A DNA stretch of 64,000 nt from Calendula officinalis (GCA_963853835.1 OY970830.1:31023966-31087965); one strand, 5' to 3'; positions 23,723 to 36,114 are shown, counted from the stretch's first letter. The notes: generated by a model from the letters alone, not told the origin. Made by a program: numbers and translations.

Positions 23723-26700
23723 TTAAGCTTTTAGATTTAGCATACCAAGTTTAGACACAAGAAAGTTAAAACGTTTTTCATCTAATGCCTTGGTAAACAA
23801 ATCAGCTAATTGATAATCTGTAGAAACAAAGTACAATTCCACATTACCATGTTCAACATGATCTTTTATAAAGTGATATCGAAGATCGATATGTTTAGTT
23901 TTTGAATGTTGAACAGGATTGCATGAAATTGCAATTGCACTTCGAGAATCACAATATAAAGGAATACGACTGTATAAAAAGCCGTAATCTTTTAATTGTG
24001 ATTGCAGCCAAATTACCTGGGATAAGCAGCTTGCAGCAGCAACATATTCTGCCTCTGCAGTTGAAAGAGACACGCAATTTTGTTTTCGTGAAGACCAGCT
24101 CACTAGTTTATCTCCCAGAAATTGAACACTCCCAGACGTACTCTTTCGATCCAACATACATCCAGCATGGTCAGCATCAGAAAATGCAGTTAAATCAAAG
24201 GAAGTTTCTTTAGGATACCAGAGACCAAGATCTCGAGTGCCCTTCAGATACCTAAAGATTCGTTTAACCGCTTGAAGATGAGATTCTTTAGGTGCTGCCT
24301 GATACCGAGCACAGATGCATGTAGAGAACATAATGTCTGGTCTACTCGAAGTCAGATATAGTAAGGATCCGATCATCCCCCGATAGTGGGTAACATCAAC
24401 AAGTTTGCCATCCGGATCAGCATGTAATTTCGAACCAGGCGACATCGGCGTCGATATTGGTTTACAATCATCCATAAGATATTTCTTCAATAAATCAGTG
24501 ATATATTTGGATTGATTGATGAAAATTCCGGTCGGTAAGTGGCGAACTTGAAGACCAAGAAAGAAATTCATTTCACCCATCATGCTCATCTCAAAACGTT
24601 TGACCATAAGAGCAGAGAATTTCTTGCAATATTTTGGATTTGTAGAACCAAAAATTATATCGTCGACATAAATTTGAATAAGAACAATGTCTTCCCCTTG
24701 ACGTTTGATGAAGAGAGTTGTGTCGACTTTTCCTTTAGAAAACCAGACTCAACTAAGAATTTTGATAATACATCATACCACGCCCGGGGAGCTTGTTTTA
24801 AACCGTACAAAGCTTTGTCGAGAATATAAACATGATTAGGCAAATGTGGATCTACAAAGCCGTCGGGTTGATGAACGTACACTTCTTCTTTGAGAATGCC
24901 ATTTAAAAATGCAGTTTTTACATCCATCTGATAGATAGTAAAATTCTTATGTGCTGCATATGCTAAGAATATTCGAATGGCTTCTATCCGGGCTACAGGA
25001 GCAAAAGTTTCTTCAAAATCAATGCCTTCCTGCTGAGCATACCCTTTTGCAACTAGACGTGCTTTGTTCCGAATTACAATTCCATTTTCATCCTTTTTAT
25101 TTTTGAAAATCCACTTTGTACCAATAACAGATTTGCCAGGAGGTTTTGGAACAAGACGCCAGACTTTTAATCTTTCAAACTGATTTATTTCTTCTTGCAT
25201 AGCAATAATCCAGTCTGGGTCTGAGAGAGCTTCACTGACCTTCTTTGGTTCATTTGAGCTTAAAAATGCAGTATACTGACATTCATCAGCAGTAGCTCGT
25301 CGGGTTTGAACAGAAGATTCAGGGTCACCGATTATCTGATGTAAAGGGTGCTCTCTTGTCCATTTAAGAGAATGGGGAAGTGAAATTTGACCTGGATTAA
25401 TATTTGAGGTATCAGTGAATTCAGGATGTGGAATTATCGCAGTTTGAGTAGTTGATGTAGACGGTGGAGGAACAACCCGTTGAACGTTGAATTTAGAAAA
25501 ATCTATCACCAAAGGTGGAGGTTGAGCTGGAACTAAAGATAAATCGAAAGAAGTAGCAGCTTGACCAGAAGATGATGATTGATTAATCGTGGGTGGAGAA
25601 TCGTCCGGAGATGCTTGATGTAGCAAAGGTGAAGAATGTTCCGGAGATGATGAAGTCTCAGGTTGTGAAACAGTAGGTGATTGAGAAGAATCATTATGTG
25701 GAGTAGCAGAAGTTGGAGAAGGAGAATCCGTAGAACTTGAAGTATGAATATCAGGAACAGAAATAGATTGAACGTCAGCTACTGTTGGAAATGGAACGCC
25801 AGCTTCCTCCAGTAAAATATGTCGAATATTATGATAATCATCATAAAAATGACGAAATAAAATATCCAAGTCATTCTTAGATGTTGAAGGCGTTGACGAT
25901 GGTGAAGGAGTTTCAGCATTTGAATTAACTGAATTGATAGGAAATGTCTCATCAAAATTAACGTTAACACTTTCTCTGATCGTTCGTTTTGATCGATTAT
26001 AAACTCGATAAGAAGCAGATTCTCTTGAATATCCCACAAAGATTCCTTCATCAGCTTTTTCATCAAATTTATTCAACTTATCTTTATCATTCAGAATGAA
26101 ACACCGACTCCTAAAAATATGTAAAAATTTAATATTTGGAATGCGGTTATTGATCAGTTCATAGGGAGTTTTGTTGTATGCTTTGTTGATGATTGAACGA
26201 TTTTGAGTAAAGCAAGCTGTACTTATAGCTTCTGCCCAAAGAGATAATGGGAGTTTTGAATATGAAAGCATGGTACGAGCAGCTTCAACAAGAGTTCGAT
26301 TTCTTCGTTCAACAACCCCATTTTGTTGAGGTGTTCTGGCAGCGGAAAATTGGTGAGTAATACCAACTGAGTCAAGAAAAGAATCTAAAACTTGATTTTT
26401 AAATTCAGTTCCATTATCAGTGCGGATGGTATGTACTTTTAAATCTAAATTGGTTTGAGTTTTCTTGATGAAGGATATGATTATATTAGTTGCTTCATCT
26501 TTTGTACGTAGGAAATGAACCCATGTGTATCGAGAATAATCATCAACAATAACCAACACATACCATTTTCCTGCTAAAGATTGAACGCTCATAGGTCCAC
26601 ATAAGTCCATGTGAAGCAATTCAAGCGGTTTTGAAGTACTTTGAATTGGTTTAGACTTATGAGGTTTCTTTGTCATTTTTCTCATCTCGCACGAAGAACA

Positions 26701-27198
26701 TAGATGATCTTTTTCAAATTTAAGATCTGGAAGACCAGATACATGTCCACCTTTCACCAGCTTATTGATGGTTTTGAAGTTAAGATGAGAGAGGCGACGG
26801 TGCCATAACCAAGATTCATCTGATGAAGCTGTTGACATTAAGCAAACTTCTTCAAGTGGAACTACATCGTTTAGATTGATAGTAAACAGATTTGTCTCTC
26901 GAGTTCCAGTAAGAAGTTCTTCTCCATTATAGGTACGAACATCACATTTCTTTGTACGAAAATTAACTTATAATGTTTTATCGCAAAATTGACCGATACT
27001 AAAAAGATTATGAGCGAGATCTTCAACATAGGTTACATTTCGAATGATTAGGTTGTGTCGGATGATATCTCCAATTCCCATAATAGCAGCTAAATGGTCA
27101 TTACCAAATCTAACGGTACCCAAATATTTGTCTCTAAAATTTGTTAACAAATTCTTGTTTCCGGTCATATGTCTTGAACAACCAGAATCAAGATACCA
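23723..27198 (-). pseudogene. Copia pol (protease, integrase, RT, RNase H), broken
   Basis: On the minus strand the protease motif LDSGCSRHMTG begins near 27190. The integrase zinc-binding region follows (HRRLSHLN, then CSSCEM). The integrase core shows its three acidic residues in [15 protein letters not shown] and GVVERRN, and RT follows ([16 protein letters not shown]). RNase H (STAEAEY) ends at 23723. A TAA at 26968-26970 interrupts the frame between protease and integrase. A one-base loss in a run of T, seen as AAAA at 24739-24742 on the plus strand, shifts the frame just before the RT catalytic YVDD, which is left in the second frame near 24660. Most motifs survive, so decay is slight but enough to abolish the polyprotein. 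Confidence 0.92.
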
Positions 27199-27302
27199 TA
27201 AATTCTACATAAAACAATTAACAAAAAGGTACCCAATCAGATATGGGTCCTATACGATTAGTAACACACGTTTTATGAAGAATTAGTTGATATGATTTGA
27301 AT

Positions 27303-28304
27303 TTAGAGAGTTGGAGAACTGCAAGGAGGCAGTTCTGGATTTGTTATTTTGATAGACCATTTTAAGGATTTCTCAGGTGAGGATAAAATCCATTTTGAAT
27401 GTTCATTTTGGATCCATGTATATTTAACAAATTTGGAATGCTTTTTAGAGGAAGTCGAAGAATTGGAGTTTAATGATGTAGTTGGAGTCACAGTTCGATA
27501 AACTAATTTGGTTGGTTTAGGTGTAGAAACCACACGATATACTGATTTTGTCGATTGAGGTTTAATCCTAGATTGTGGTTTAGATGTGGATGTTGAAGGA
27601 GTGAATGAAGAACCTACACGATAAACAGATTTTGACGGATTAGGAGAAGAACGTGTAGATGAAGATGTGTGAGATCGAGCAAGTATTGTTTTGCAATGTG
27701 CTGGATAACAAGTGATACATGAATGAATGATTGAACCGTTTTTATGAAGAACATCATGTCGTCGACCACAAGGAGCATCTTTTCTAACAAAATATCGTGT
27801 ATCATATTGAGAAATTGGTGTATTAGTTTTTCTATCAAAATAAACCTTTTTACCAGTTTTATCTGTTTTAACAATCAAATTAACACCATTCACAGAGAAA
27901 TTAACAGGACGATAAATTGCTGAATCATAGACAATTCCATAACATGTAGCAGGAGAAATAAACTGTGTTGAGTTATTACAATTATTAGAATTTGAAAAAG
28001 AAGAAGCTAAAAACGAGGAAGATCTAGACTTCTTAAGCTCTTTGGACTTAAGCATACTAGACTTAGACGACTTAGACTTCTGAGACTTCTCAACTTCTTT
28101 CATCCTGGCTTGCATCGGCGTCTTAAGCTTGGAATTTAAAGTTTTATCTGAAAAATTTAAATCATGAGAATTAGAATTTCTTCTTAAAAGAATTGGAGTT
28201 TTAGGAGAAGAAGAATTCTCATTGGCTAATTTTGGTGTTGGAGAAGCATTGTGGCTTGAAACAGATTTAATTTCAACAATTTTATCTTCTAAATCAAGAA
28301 TTTT
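27303..28304 (-). pseudogene. Gag-pol linker region of the Copia element, broken
   Basis: The frame continues open from the gag stop (28305-28307) to a TAA at 27303 and is rich in Ser, Thr, Lys and Pro with repeated (S/L)VYR(V/T)-type units. Between 27303 and the protease the correct frame is lost, with stops in every frame. I take this as the extended region between gag and protease seen in Sireviruses. No domain is recognised. Confidence 0.65.
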
Positions 28305-30694
28305 TTATTGTAAAGCAGATTTTTCTTTGTCAAATGCCTTTTGGGTTTCATCTATTCCGGTTTCCAATTGATAAATTTTCTTTTCTAGAATTAGAGAAGG
28401 AATGTAAACTTTTTGGGTTACTTTTTGTTGAAGTACCGCATTCTCCTTAATCTCAAATTCTACAGGTGTAATAATTGGAAAATATTCATCATTTGTAAAA
28501 TTTGCCTTTTTAGTTTCATAAGTTTTATTTAATTCATTGTAATTGAAACTAATTTGTGCATTCTCTGATTTAGCTCTGTTGAACGCTTCAATTTCTTCTT
28601 CCTCATCGGTCATGCGAAGGAAACTCTGCCAAACATCAACATGTATGTATTTGGAATCATACAGTGTTGGAAGCACATTGCAAGCCATCTTCAGATATTC
28701 TGGATTGTTTGCCCCCAGTCTTTCTCTTGAATTGAAGTATTTGAAATCTTTAGGCTTGTTCAAGTGAATTGTTTGATCAGTTTGTCCTCGTTTGGCAATG
28801 ATTTCTTCAAGATGTTTGACGTGAGAAGAAAGTTGAATTTTATCATTTTGTAGTTGATGTATGACATTTTGTTTGCTATTTAATTCTTGTTTTGTTTGAA
28901 TGTCATTTTCATTAATGATTTCTGATAATTCTTTTATTTGTGTGTTTAAGGATTTAAACTGAGTCTCATTGTCATCAAATTCTTTTTGTTTGCATTCCAA
29001 CCAATTTTTAGTAATTTGATAGTCATTCCATGCTTCAATGTATAGCTTGTAATATTTATCATTTTCTGCATTATGTGTGGAACTTTGTGTGCTTTTAAGA
29101 TTAGTTATTTCAATTTCTTGTTCAGAAATAGTTTGAGACAAATGTTGAATATCAGTCTCATATTTAACAGTCAATTCTGAAATTCGATTTTGTAACGTCA
29201 GATTCTTTTTCTCAAAATTTTTATTTTGTTTAATAAAATGAACAAGTTGTGTATTATGATCAACAAAGTGTTCATTTTTGTTTTCTAATTCAGCTAATTT
29301 TTCTTGAAGTAAAGTATTTAATTCTTTTTCATTCAAAAGGTTTTGTTTTAAAGACTCAATTTCAGAATCCTGGTTTGTTACAAAACAATTTTCAGAATCA
29401 ATTAAATGTGAAGAATGAGATAAGAAAGAATTAATTACCTCTATTTCTTTGTTGGCATCATCAGATAAACGTTCAGAAATTTCAGCATTTTCACGTGCCA
29501 TAAAGCATAGATTTGCCGAATGCTCTTCATCCTCAGGATCTGAGTCTTCCATCCATTGAAGATCTTCTGCTAACAATACTTTGCCTGACTCAATCTGCTT
29601 GGCCATTAACATTTTGCGTTTAAAGTATTCAGAATCCCGAACTTTTGGTTTCTTACAGTCTCGGGAGAAATGACCAGGAAGTCCACAGTTATAACATTTC
29701 TTTGTCGGATCCAAAGGTGTTATAACTTTTGGTTTATCAGATGTGTTTGATGCAGATGGTGCAGACTTGAAAGTGGATGAAGATCTCTGATTGTTGTTTG
29801 TATGAGTTGGGTAATACTTCTTCTCATATCTTGAGATGAAAGACATAGCTTGCAACAGTTGTTCTAATTCAGTCTCCATTTCTTCTTTTGTATTTTTGAC
29901 AGGTTCTTCTGATTTTTCTTTCAGTTTACCAGATGAATTTGACTGGTATTGTCTTGTAAGAAGAGCAAGAGTATCAAGAGTGTTCGCATTTTCCTGTTTG
30001 GTTTTGACTATATCTTTCACCATTGGAGCATTTTGAAGTAAATACTCATACAGTTCATGCACATCTATTGAGCTCAGATCTTTATGTTGCATAGCACTGT
30101 TTCCAAAAGTGGCCCACTCTGGTAGTAGACTGTTGATGAACTTGATGTTAATCTCCAAATTTTCCTTCTTCAAGTTATTTCTACGAAGTTCATTCAACAA
30201 GTTGCAATAACGGTGATACGTGCTTTCTAATTCTTCCCCGGTGGAAGCTTTAAATGATTGGTAAGCATTCAGAGTGGTTACCATCTTGGCTTTATTCCCT
30301 AAAACGGTGCCTTCCATTTGTTTTCGAATTTCATCCCATATCTCTTTACCGGTTTCCAAGCTGTCTAAGCTATTATAAATCTCGTTTGGTAAACTCTGAA
30401 GTACGAATGAAAACGATTGTAGATCTGCTTTAGCTCGTAATTTTGTTGAGCATTGTATCTTGATTTAGGAAGCGGAGTTCGACCTCCAAGAACTGGCGGT
30501 GTTGCGTTTGGTGCAGCTATTACGTCTTCGTAGAATACCGCTTCACCATTTTCGAGTGAGTCACGTATTTCAGTTGCCAGTTCTTGATTTTTGATAAAAT
30601 GGAGGAACCGTTTCTTCCATTGCGCGTATTCACCTCGGTATAAAACCGGAGGTTTGAGATCGGTTCCGATTGACAGAGCATCTCTTGACGTCAT
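28305..30694 (-). pseudogene. Copia gag with CCHC zinc knuckle and long coiled coil, broken
   Basis: The start MTSRDALSIGTDLKPP at 30694 matches the usual beginning of this Asteraceae Copia gag. A one-base shift near 30440 moves the reading frame, and the rest runs to a TAA at 28305-28307. The N-terminal half carries the gag fold (LPEWATFGNSAMQHKDLSS), followed by the nucleic-acid-binding knuckle CYNCGLPGHFSRDC. After the knuckle come about 250 residues of charged, leucine-rich heptad-like sequence predicted to form a coiled coil, unusually long for Copia and typical of Sirevirus gag. Confidence 0.88.
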
Positions 30695-31532
30695 TATGAA
30701 AATGATTTAAAACTTTTACAAGTATTGTAAACTCGTATATTGTGTCAACTTGAACTGACCGAATATTTAAAATCGTATACTGATTTTAAAAACGTGTATT
30801 TGATTTAATGGTGTATTAGACGATTTGAAAGAAATTGGTCTTAATAGGATAATTCGTTTAATGATGGGCTTCAATAAGTTTAAAGCTGACTTTTAATTTG
30901 GTCTTAATATGCTAATTCGTGACTTCAAAGAAATTGGGCTTATTTTATGTTTGGGCTTGTATATGTTTACAAAGGATTTAGTCTTGAGCTTCAAAAACAC
31001 GTCGAACAAAAAAAAACGCAGAACTTCGCCGAACTCTTCAAGAAACAGAAATATGCTGATCGAATCTGTGATTAGTCCGAATCTGTGAAACAGGATTGAA
31101 TGTTGAAATCAATTAATTGATGATTTCAATTTTGGGGTTTATTGATTTTGATTTATTGATTAGTCCGAATCTGGGAAACAGAAATATGATTTCAATGTTG
31201 AATCTGTGATTTCAATGCTGATCGAATCTGTGAAACAGGATTCGAACACTATCTGAATCGAATTGGTTGATTTGGATACTGGATTTTGAGTTTGATAATC
31301 GATTTTGAATTTGAAGATTGAATTGAACCGAAACGAACTTCTTCACTGCCGAACAATTGGAATTAAAATCATGAACGGGAATCAATTGACAATTGACGAA
31401 ATACTATTGATGTGTCGAAAATTGAAGAGTGAATGTTGATCGAATTTTTTTATGATGAATTTGTTGATCGAATTTGATTGAAGATTGTTATTGAAGATCA
31501 CCGAACTATGTGTCGAACTGTGAAATCTAATG

Positions 31533-31797
31533 TGGGCCGAACTAGGTGAAAGTTGAAATGGGCCGAACTTCAAGAGTAGTTCGGGCTGTACTAGGGTTTT
31601 TCTCTTCGGGCCGAACTTCAAGTTTTAACAACTGGGCCGAAGTTCTCACTAGTTCGGGCCGAACTTGTTGGGCCTAATATATACTTCGGGCCGAACTTGT
31701 AAAAAAAAAAATGGGCCGAACTACAACTGAAAAGAACTTCGGGCCGAACTAACCTTGGGCCGAACTTCACCAGTTCGTCATCATGAAGCCGAACTTG
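31533..31797 (-). repeat. GGGCCGAACT-type repeat array in the retroelement leader
   Basis: About ten copies of a GGGCCGAACT(T) word, spaced 15-35 bases apart, lie in the untranslated leader between the primer site and gag. Related words occur in the leader of the second family member near the right edge (about 63955-63990). Confidence 0.75.
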
Positions 31798-32217
31798 TTC
31801 GTGACGTATGAACGCTCGAACAAAAACTTCACCAATTCAATCCGATTATGCTCAATTCTCAACCGATTTGAATGATTCTTCTTGCTAATTACTCGAAATC
31901 CAAATGCTAACACTTTGAACCGATCAATTTCTTCAATCCATAACATATAAGATTCGAATCTTCGATTTACAGTAAGTTTTTCAACTTTTTACTTTTTCAC
32001 CAAAATCACGAAATTGAAGTGATCTGTTAACGGAATGGATCGAAACTTGATTCTATCTTGCTTAGAAACACTGGAGAAACACTAATCCATGATCAAATCT
32101 TCAATTCGAACAAAAATTTTACAACATTAAATTTTCAATGACGAACGACTTTTTCTTCAAACTTTCTCAGATCTTCATCAATCTAGCTCGATTTTGGATC
32201 TTCTCTAAGAGAGATTT

Positions 32218-32230
32218 TGCTCTGATACCA
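32218..32230 (-). other. Primer binding site, initiator methionine tRNA
   Basis: On the minus strand TGGTATCAGAGCA lies 2 bases inside the 5' LTR, complementary to the 3' end of plant initiator Met tRNA. Confidence 0.9.
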
Positions 32231-32232
32231 CT

Positions 32233-32495
32233 TGATAGATCGTTTAAGACTAGAATCAAGCTAATCCATGAAGATTCAAGTGAGAAATTGAAGATTTGTG
32301 TGAGTGTGTGTAGATGGTGTGAGTGTGTGTAAACGAGAGAGAACGAACAGCTTTCAGAATTGTATTTCAGTTAAGTGTGGGAAAAGCTTACATTGAAAGA
32401 CAAACATACATGTATTTATACCATCTACCACTTAACAAGGAACTTGTTAACTAACGGACTTAAAGGTCAAAACTATTACAATTTTGGTCCTAACA
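32233..32495 (-). repeat. 5' LTR of the Copia element
   Basis: Identical in all 263 positions to 20263-20525. It contains the promoter (TATAAATA on the minus strand) for the element. Confidence 0.95.
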
Positions 32496-33488
32496 AAAAC
32501 TCTAACCGGTGTAAGGGGTATTGTAACCGGTTCGGTTTCGGTTACAAACCGGTTAACCGGTCAAAACCGGTGTGTTGACCAAATTTGCGGTCGGTTTCGA
32601 GTCAAAACCGGTTCGGTTAACCGGTTACTAACCGGTTCGAACCATAAAACCCCCAACCGGTTACTAACCGATCGGTTATTCAATAACCGAACCGGTTATG
32701 GTCAAAACCGGTTTTGACCGGTTTCGGTTGCGGTTCGGGTACCGGTTTCGGTTTCGGTTTCGGTTATTTTGTGCACCTCTAACTCGGCTACTCAGTTACT
32801 TTGCTTTTCAACATGTCATGCCTCATATACATCTTTATTTCAACATGTCATAACATTCCAGATTTAATATGCTTCTTCATTTCACACCAAATACATAAAT
32901 TGATTCATTTAAATGGGTTTTTTCATTCATATACATACCCAAAAAAATTTCCACCTTTAGGGTTCTTCCCAAAAAAAAGTTGCTGCATGCATGCCATGAT
33001 CGCACGGTAGGATTCATACAACACATTTGTTGATTTTGAATATATTTGTTTTTACCATGATTTTAATTATTATTCTTTATACAATATTCATTAAAATAAA
33101 ACATGTAACAGAACAATATTTTGTAACGTCATTCATTGCGCGGGTACCCTACTGTTATTCTATAATGTGAAAAACAAAATATATATATGTTTTTATAAAT
33201 TGTTCAGTATTTATTTATATTCATTTTGTATATTAGTTAAAGATATATAAAAGAGAGAAAAAATATAATTTTTTGGGTATTTCGAATATCTATATATTGA
33301 AAATTGCTGAATTGTTTGGATATTTCTGAAAATATCCAAATATCCGTAAATCTGATTCCGAATATGAAACTTTCGAAAAATTGGTATCTATTATAAAATT
33401 TATATTACTTCGTATTTGAACATACACGTGTCGTACACTATTTACTCAATTAGTTGGTTTTCTCTGTCAGAGTAAACTATAACAAACA

Positions 33489-33504
33489 AGTCAATGAATT
33501 GACT
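33489..33504. promoter_or_regulatory. Inverted W-box pair upstream of peptide copy 2
   Basis: AGTCAATGAATTGACT is identical to the copy 1 site at 6390-6405, about 125 bp upstream of the ATG. Confidence 0.45.
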
Positions 33505-33573
33505 AACAAATTCTTTATTCCTTTTGGTGTGGTTTAGAGGGTCATGTAAAAATATCATGTCTATATATACGTC

Positions 33574-33580
33574 TATATAA
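33574..33580 (+). promoter_or_regulatory. TATA box of peptide copy 2
   Basis: TATATAA lies about 47 bases upstream of the ATG at 33627, in the same context as copy 1. Confidence 0.6.
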
Positions 33581-33626
33581 ATCAATCATAATGCATGAAT
33601 CAAGACACACACATTCAATTCATAAG

Positions 33627-34693
33627 ATGAAATCCACTGGTTTTACTAATTTGTTCTTGATTATTCTGTTTTCAGTTCTCTTTGTTTCTTCGGCAGGAAG
33701 AACCCCTCACACAACCGTTAAGTCCGAAACACAGAAACCGAAAGGTATGATTAGTCACATACATATATACATCACATACTTGTATATGTACATGATATAT
33801 AAGAAAACGACACAAACATGCATGCATACATATAACATGTATAACTATATATGCAAGCATAACGGTGCTAAGAAATTTTTTAAAAGTTAGCAAAGTTTTA
33901 GGGTATAAGTTAGTTCCTCGAGTGAGTTTTTTCCCCCCAAAGTTTTAGGGTATAACTCGCATTCTTGGTTATCTCGAGAATAAAATATCTGAAATTTAGC
34001 AATGTAAACAATAAAATACAAATTTTTATAGTGGTGGATTTTGTATATAAAGTACATATTCTCGAATAATTATAATTTCATTTTCAAATGATTTTTTTTA
34101 AAGTGTTCATATATAGATTATGTGAAATATGTAGCTAGTTAGAATACATGTGTAATCAAATAAATGCTATGTATAACATTTTTACGTCGAGAAAAATAGA
34201 AAAATGGGTCAAGATAAATGCAATATTAAATGGGAAATAGAGATAAAGAAATGATAAATGGATAAAATTTGTACATGATAGGAAATTGGTTTTTTTTTTT
34301 TTTTTTTTTTTTTAAAAAATGAACTTAATGTTATATGTTTCAAGATATCATGCGTTAATTAATAAATTAAGACGCAACTTGTATTAGCTACCGCATCACC
34401 GCTTATATGTTTTATATACTTAGGTATGCAAAAACTGAAAATATAAACTAACTCATAAAAAATTTATATTAATCAGAAAATTTTCAAAGATTAACATATA
34501 TCTACGTGTCCACTTTTTGGCTGTCAATGATGTATGTAATTGCATGTAATCATGAATCATGTATATTAAATTCTTTGTGTTTATGTTTGAAGGAGATGAT
34601 CAAGTTGAAGGAGAAAAAGTAGTGCATACGGATAACACGTGGGGCGGATGTTCTGGTTGCTGGCCGCATCAACATAATCGCCGTCTTCTATAA
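33627..34693 (+). CDS. Small secreted-peptide precursor, copy 2 (unassigned family)
   Basis: Two exons, 33627-33744 and 34593-34693, join in phase 1 to give 72 residues. Residues 1-23 form a clear signal peptide (hydrophobic LFLIILFSVLFV, cleavage likely after SSA). A polar, lysine-rich propeptide follows and the C-terminus is TWGGCSGCWPHQHNRRLL. An in-frame ATG at 33591 lies nine codons further upstream, but 33627 is chosen because it aligns with copies 1 and 3 and leaves a normal signal peptide. Copy 3 shares the intron position and the W-G-G-C-x2-C-W core, which argues that the core is the active part, probably a small disulfide loop released near the C-terminus. I do not recognise this as a named peptide-hormone family. 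The gene would act outside the cell; function is unknown. Confidence 0.75.
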
Positions 34694-35328
34694 ACGTACT
34701 GTATGGTTGGATCAGTTCATCTATGTGCTATGTAATGGCTGTACTCCTAATAATATGAATAAACAATGAAATAAATATGGTCTTTTAAATTTTGACAAAC
34801 GGGTATATATATATATGTACGGACGTTGAAAATTGTTATTTCATGAAAAATGAACCATTTCATGAAAATGCTTAAAGGTTGACCTCACTCACACTAGCTT
34901 GAAAAGCAGATCAAAAACTTATATTAAAAAGAATCATTTCTATTAAAGAAAGAAAAATGTTCTAGTTAATGATCCATTATACCTCATGCACTAAAAAAAG
35001 GTAGGAAAACATATATTGAAAAAAAAGGTATTAAGTTTATCATTATAATTAAAAAAGAGATTAATATATTAACACTTTTCTAATATTTATATTAGGTAAT
35101 AATTCAAATTAGACAAAAATTACTTGATCAATGGATGATAAGAATACATACAAGTATATTTTTTTGAATGGCAAACATAATTCTGTGATAAAAATAGCTA
35201 GAAACTATAAATTACAATGCAAATAAGGAAAAGATCTCACACTCACGAGTAACTGACTACACAAGAAGACAACTCGCACCTTACAAAAGACACCAAGCTA
35301 ACATATATAATACTTGGACTATGTAGAA

Positions 35329-35520
35329 CACTACAAGGAATCCCCTATCTAACGACACATTTTAACCTTATGGCAACTAGCCTATCCCGACACAAGTCGC
35401 CATCACAGGGTCGTCGTCATAGTTTCGTCTCTATAGCTTAAAATTCTCGTCGTCATAGGTGTCGTCGCCATAGAGAGTACACCTATAACGACGACAAGTC
35501 GTCTGGACAGCTACCGTTGA
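35329..35520 (+). mobile_element. CACTA-like terminus, single-ended
   Basis: CACTACAAGGAATCCCC followed by GTCGTCGTCATAG / CGACGACAAGTCG words in both orientations resembles a CACTA end with subterminal repeats. No opposite end or target duplication was found, so it is a truncated remnant. Confidence 0.4.
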
Positions 35521-36060
35521 ACAGATTTTTCCAAAAAAAAAAGTTTTCTTATAAATATAGTAATGATCGATATGTAGTCACCACAGGGTAAAATCACCTC
35601 CATTACAGCTCATCTCCTCCAACGGCTCTCCATGATCTTCGAAATCACCATTAAGACATTTCCTTTATGTATTTCATTCCTTGTGTATAAATAGATCAAT
35701 TCCTGTAATGTTAAGATATACAAGAAATACAATAAACACAATTCATATTATTATAATTATCAGTATATATAAGCAATAATTATATTGTAATCATGGAATT
35801 TACCCAATCTTTGAATAAGGTATGTCGTTTTTAAAGACGTTGAAGATGTCAAATAACCTGCTTAATTACGCCTTAATTACGTATATATTCATGCAATAGA
35901 TATATAAAATATTATTGGATTTGAACATTTCGATCTTAAAACTCAAAAGAACGAATTTGCACAATTTAAAGTCAAACACCGCCGTTTGTTTACCCTTTCT
36001 TTGTTTGACAAACGAGGATGATGAAAGACCGTGTCATTCTGTGTGACAATAATATTAACT
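35521..36060. other. Upstream region of peptide copy 3, nothing else seen
   Basis: AT-rich; no gene or repeat boundary identified. Confidence 0.35.
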
Positions 36061-36064
36061 ACCC

Positions 36065-36073
36065 TCTTTATAA
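36065..36073 (+). promoter_or_regulatory. TATA box of peptide copy 3
   Basis: CTTTATAAATCAAAG carries a TATA motif about 45 bases upstream of the ATG at 36115, in the same TATAAATCAA context as the other two copies. Confidence 0.55.
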
Positions 36074-36114
36074 ATCAAAGCACAACACTTAAACATCGAA
36101 CACGGTTTCTAAAA

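Larger units (their letters stand above)
20263..32495 (-). mobile_element. Copia LTR retrotransposon, Sirevirus-like, defective
   Basis: It is a 12,233-bp element on the minus strand inserted in the hAT element with the 5-bp duplication AAAAC (20258-20262 and 32496-32500). Both 263-bp LTRs are TG...CA and identical base for base when read against each other. Order on the minus strand is LTR, initiator-Met primer site, 1.5-kb leader, gag, protease, integrase, reverse transcriptase, RNase H, a 3.2-kb non-coding 3' region, polypurine tract, LTR. Integrase before RT defines Copia. The long gag with coiled coil, the repeated polypurine tracts and the tRNA-Met site suggest the Sirevirus lineage. 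At least five lesions interrupt its coding regions, so it cannot encode its own transposition. Confidence 0.95.
20143..32781. mobile_element. Non-autonomous hAT element, split by a Copia retrotransposon
   Basis: The ends TAGAGATGCACAAAA and, inverted, TAGAGGTGCACAAAA are flanked by a perfect 8-bp duplication ACTCGGCT (20135-20142 and 32782-32789). Without the nested retrotransposon and its 5-bp duplication the element is about 400 bp. It consists almost entirely of CCGGTT/AACCGG words in both orientations. It carries no transposase. Confidence 0.93.
18631..35075 (+). repeat. Duplicated segment, copy B
   Basis: Counterpart of 1717-10125. The upstream part (18631-20134) and the part after the insertions (about 33180-35075, including peptide copy 2) match copy A. 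Copy B has a private insertion of about 320 bp at about 19170-19497 and carries the hAT plus Copia nest (20143-32781) where copy A has the CACTA element not far away. The two segments therefore took different insertions after duplicating. Confidence 0.8.

Noticed and set aside
23902..24213. 103-codon plus-strand frame
   Set aside because: It is the antisense shadow of the RNase H coding region.
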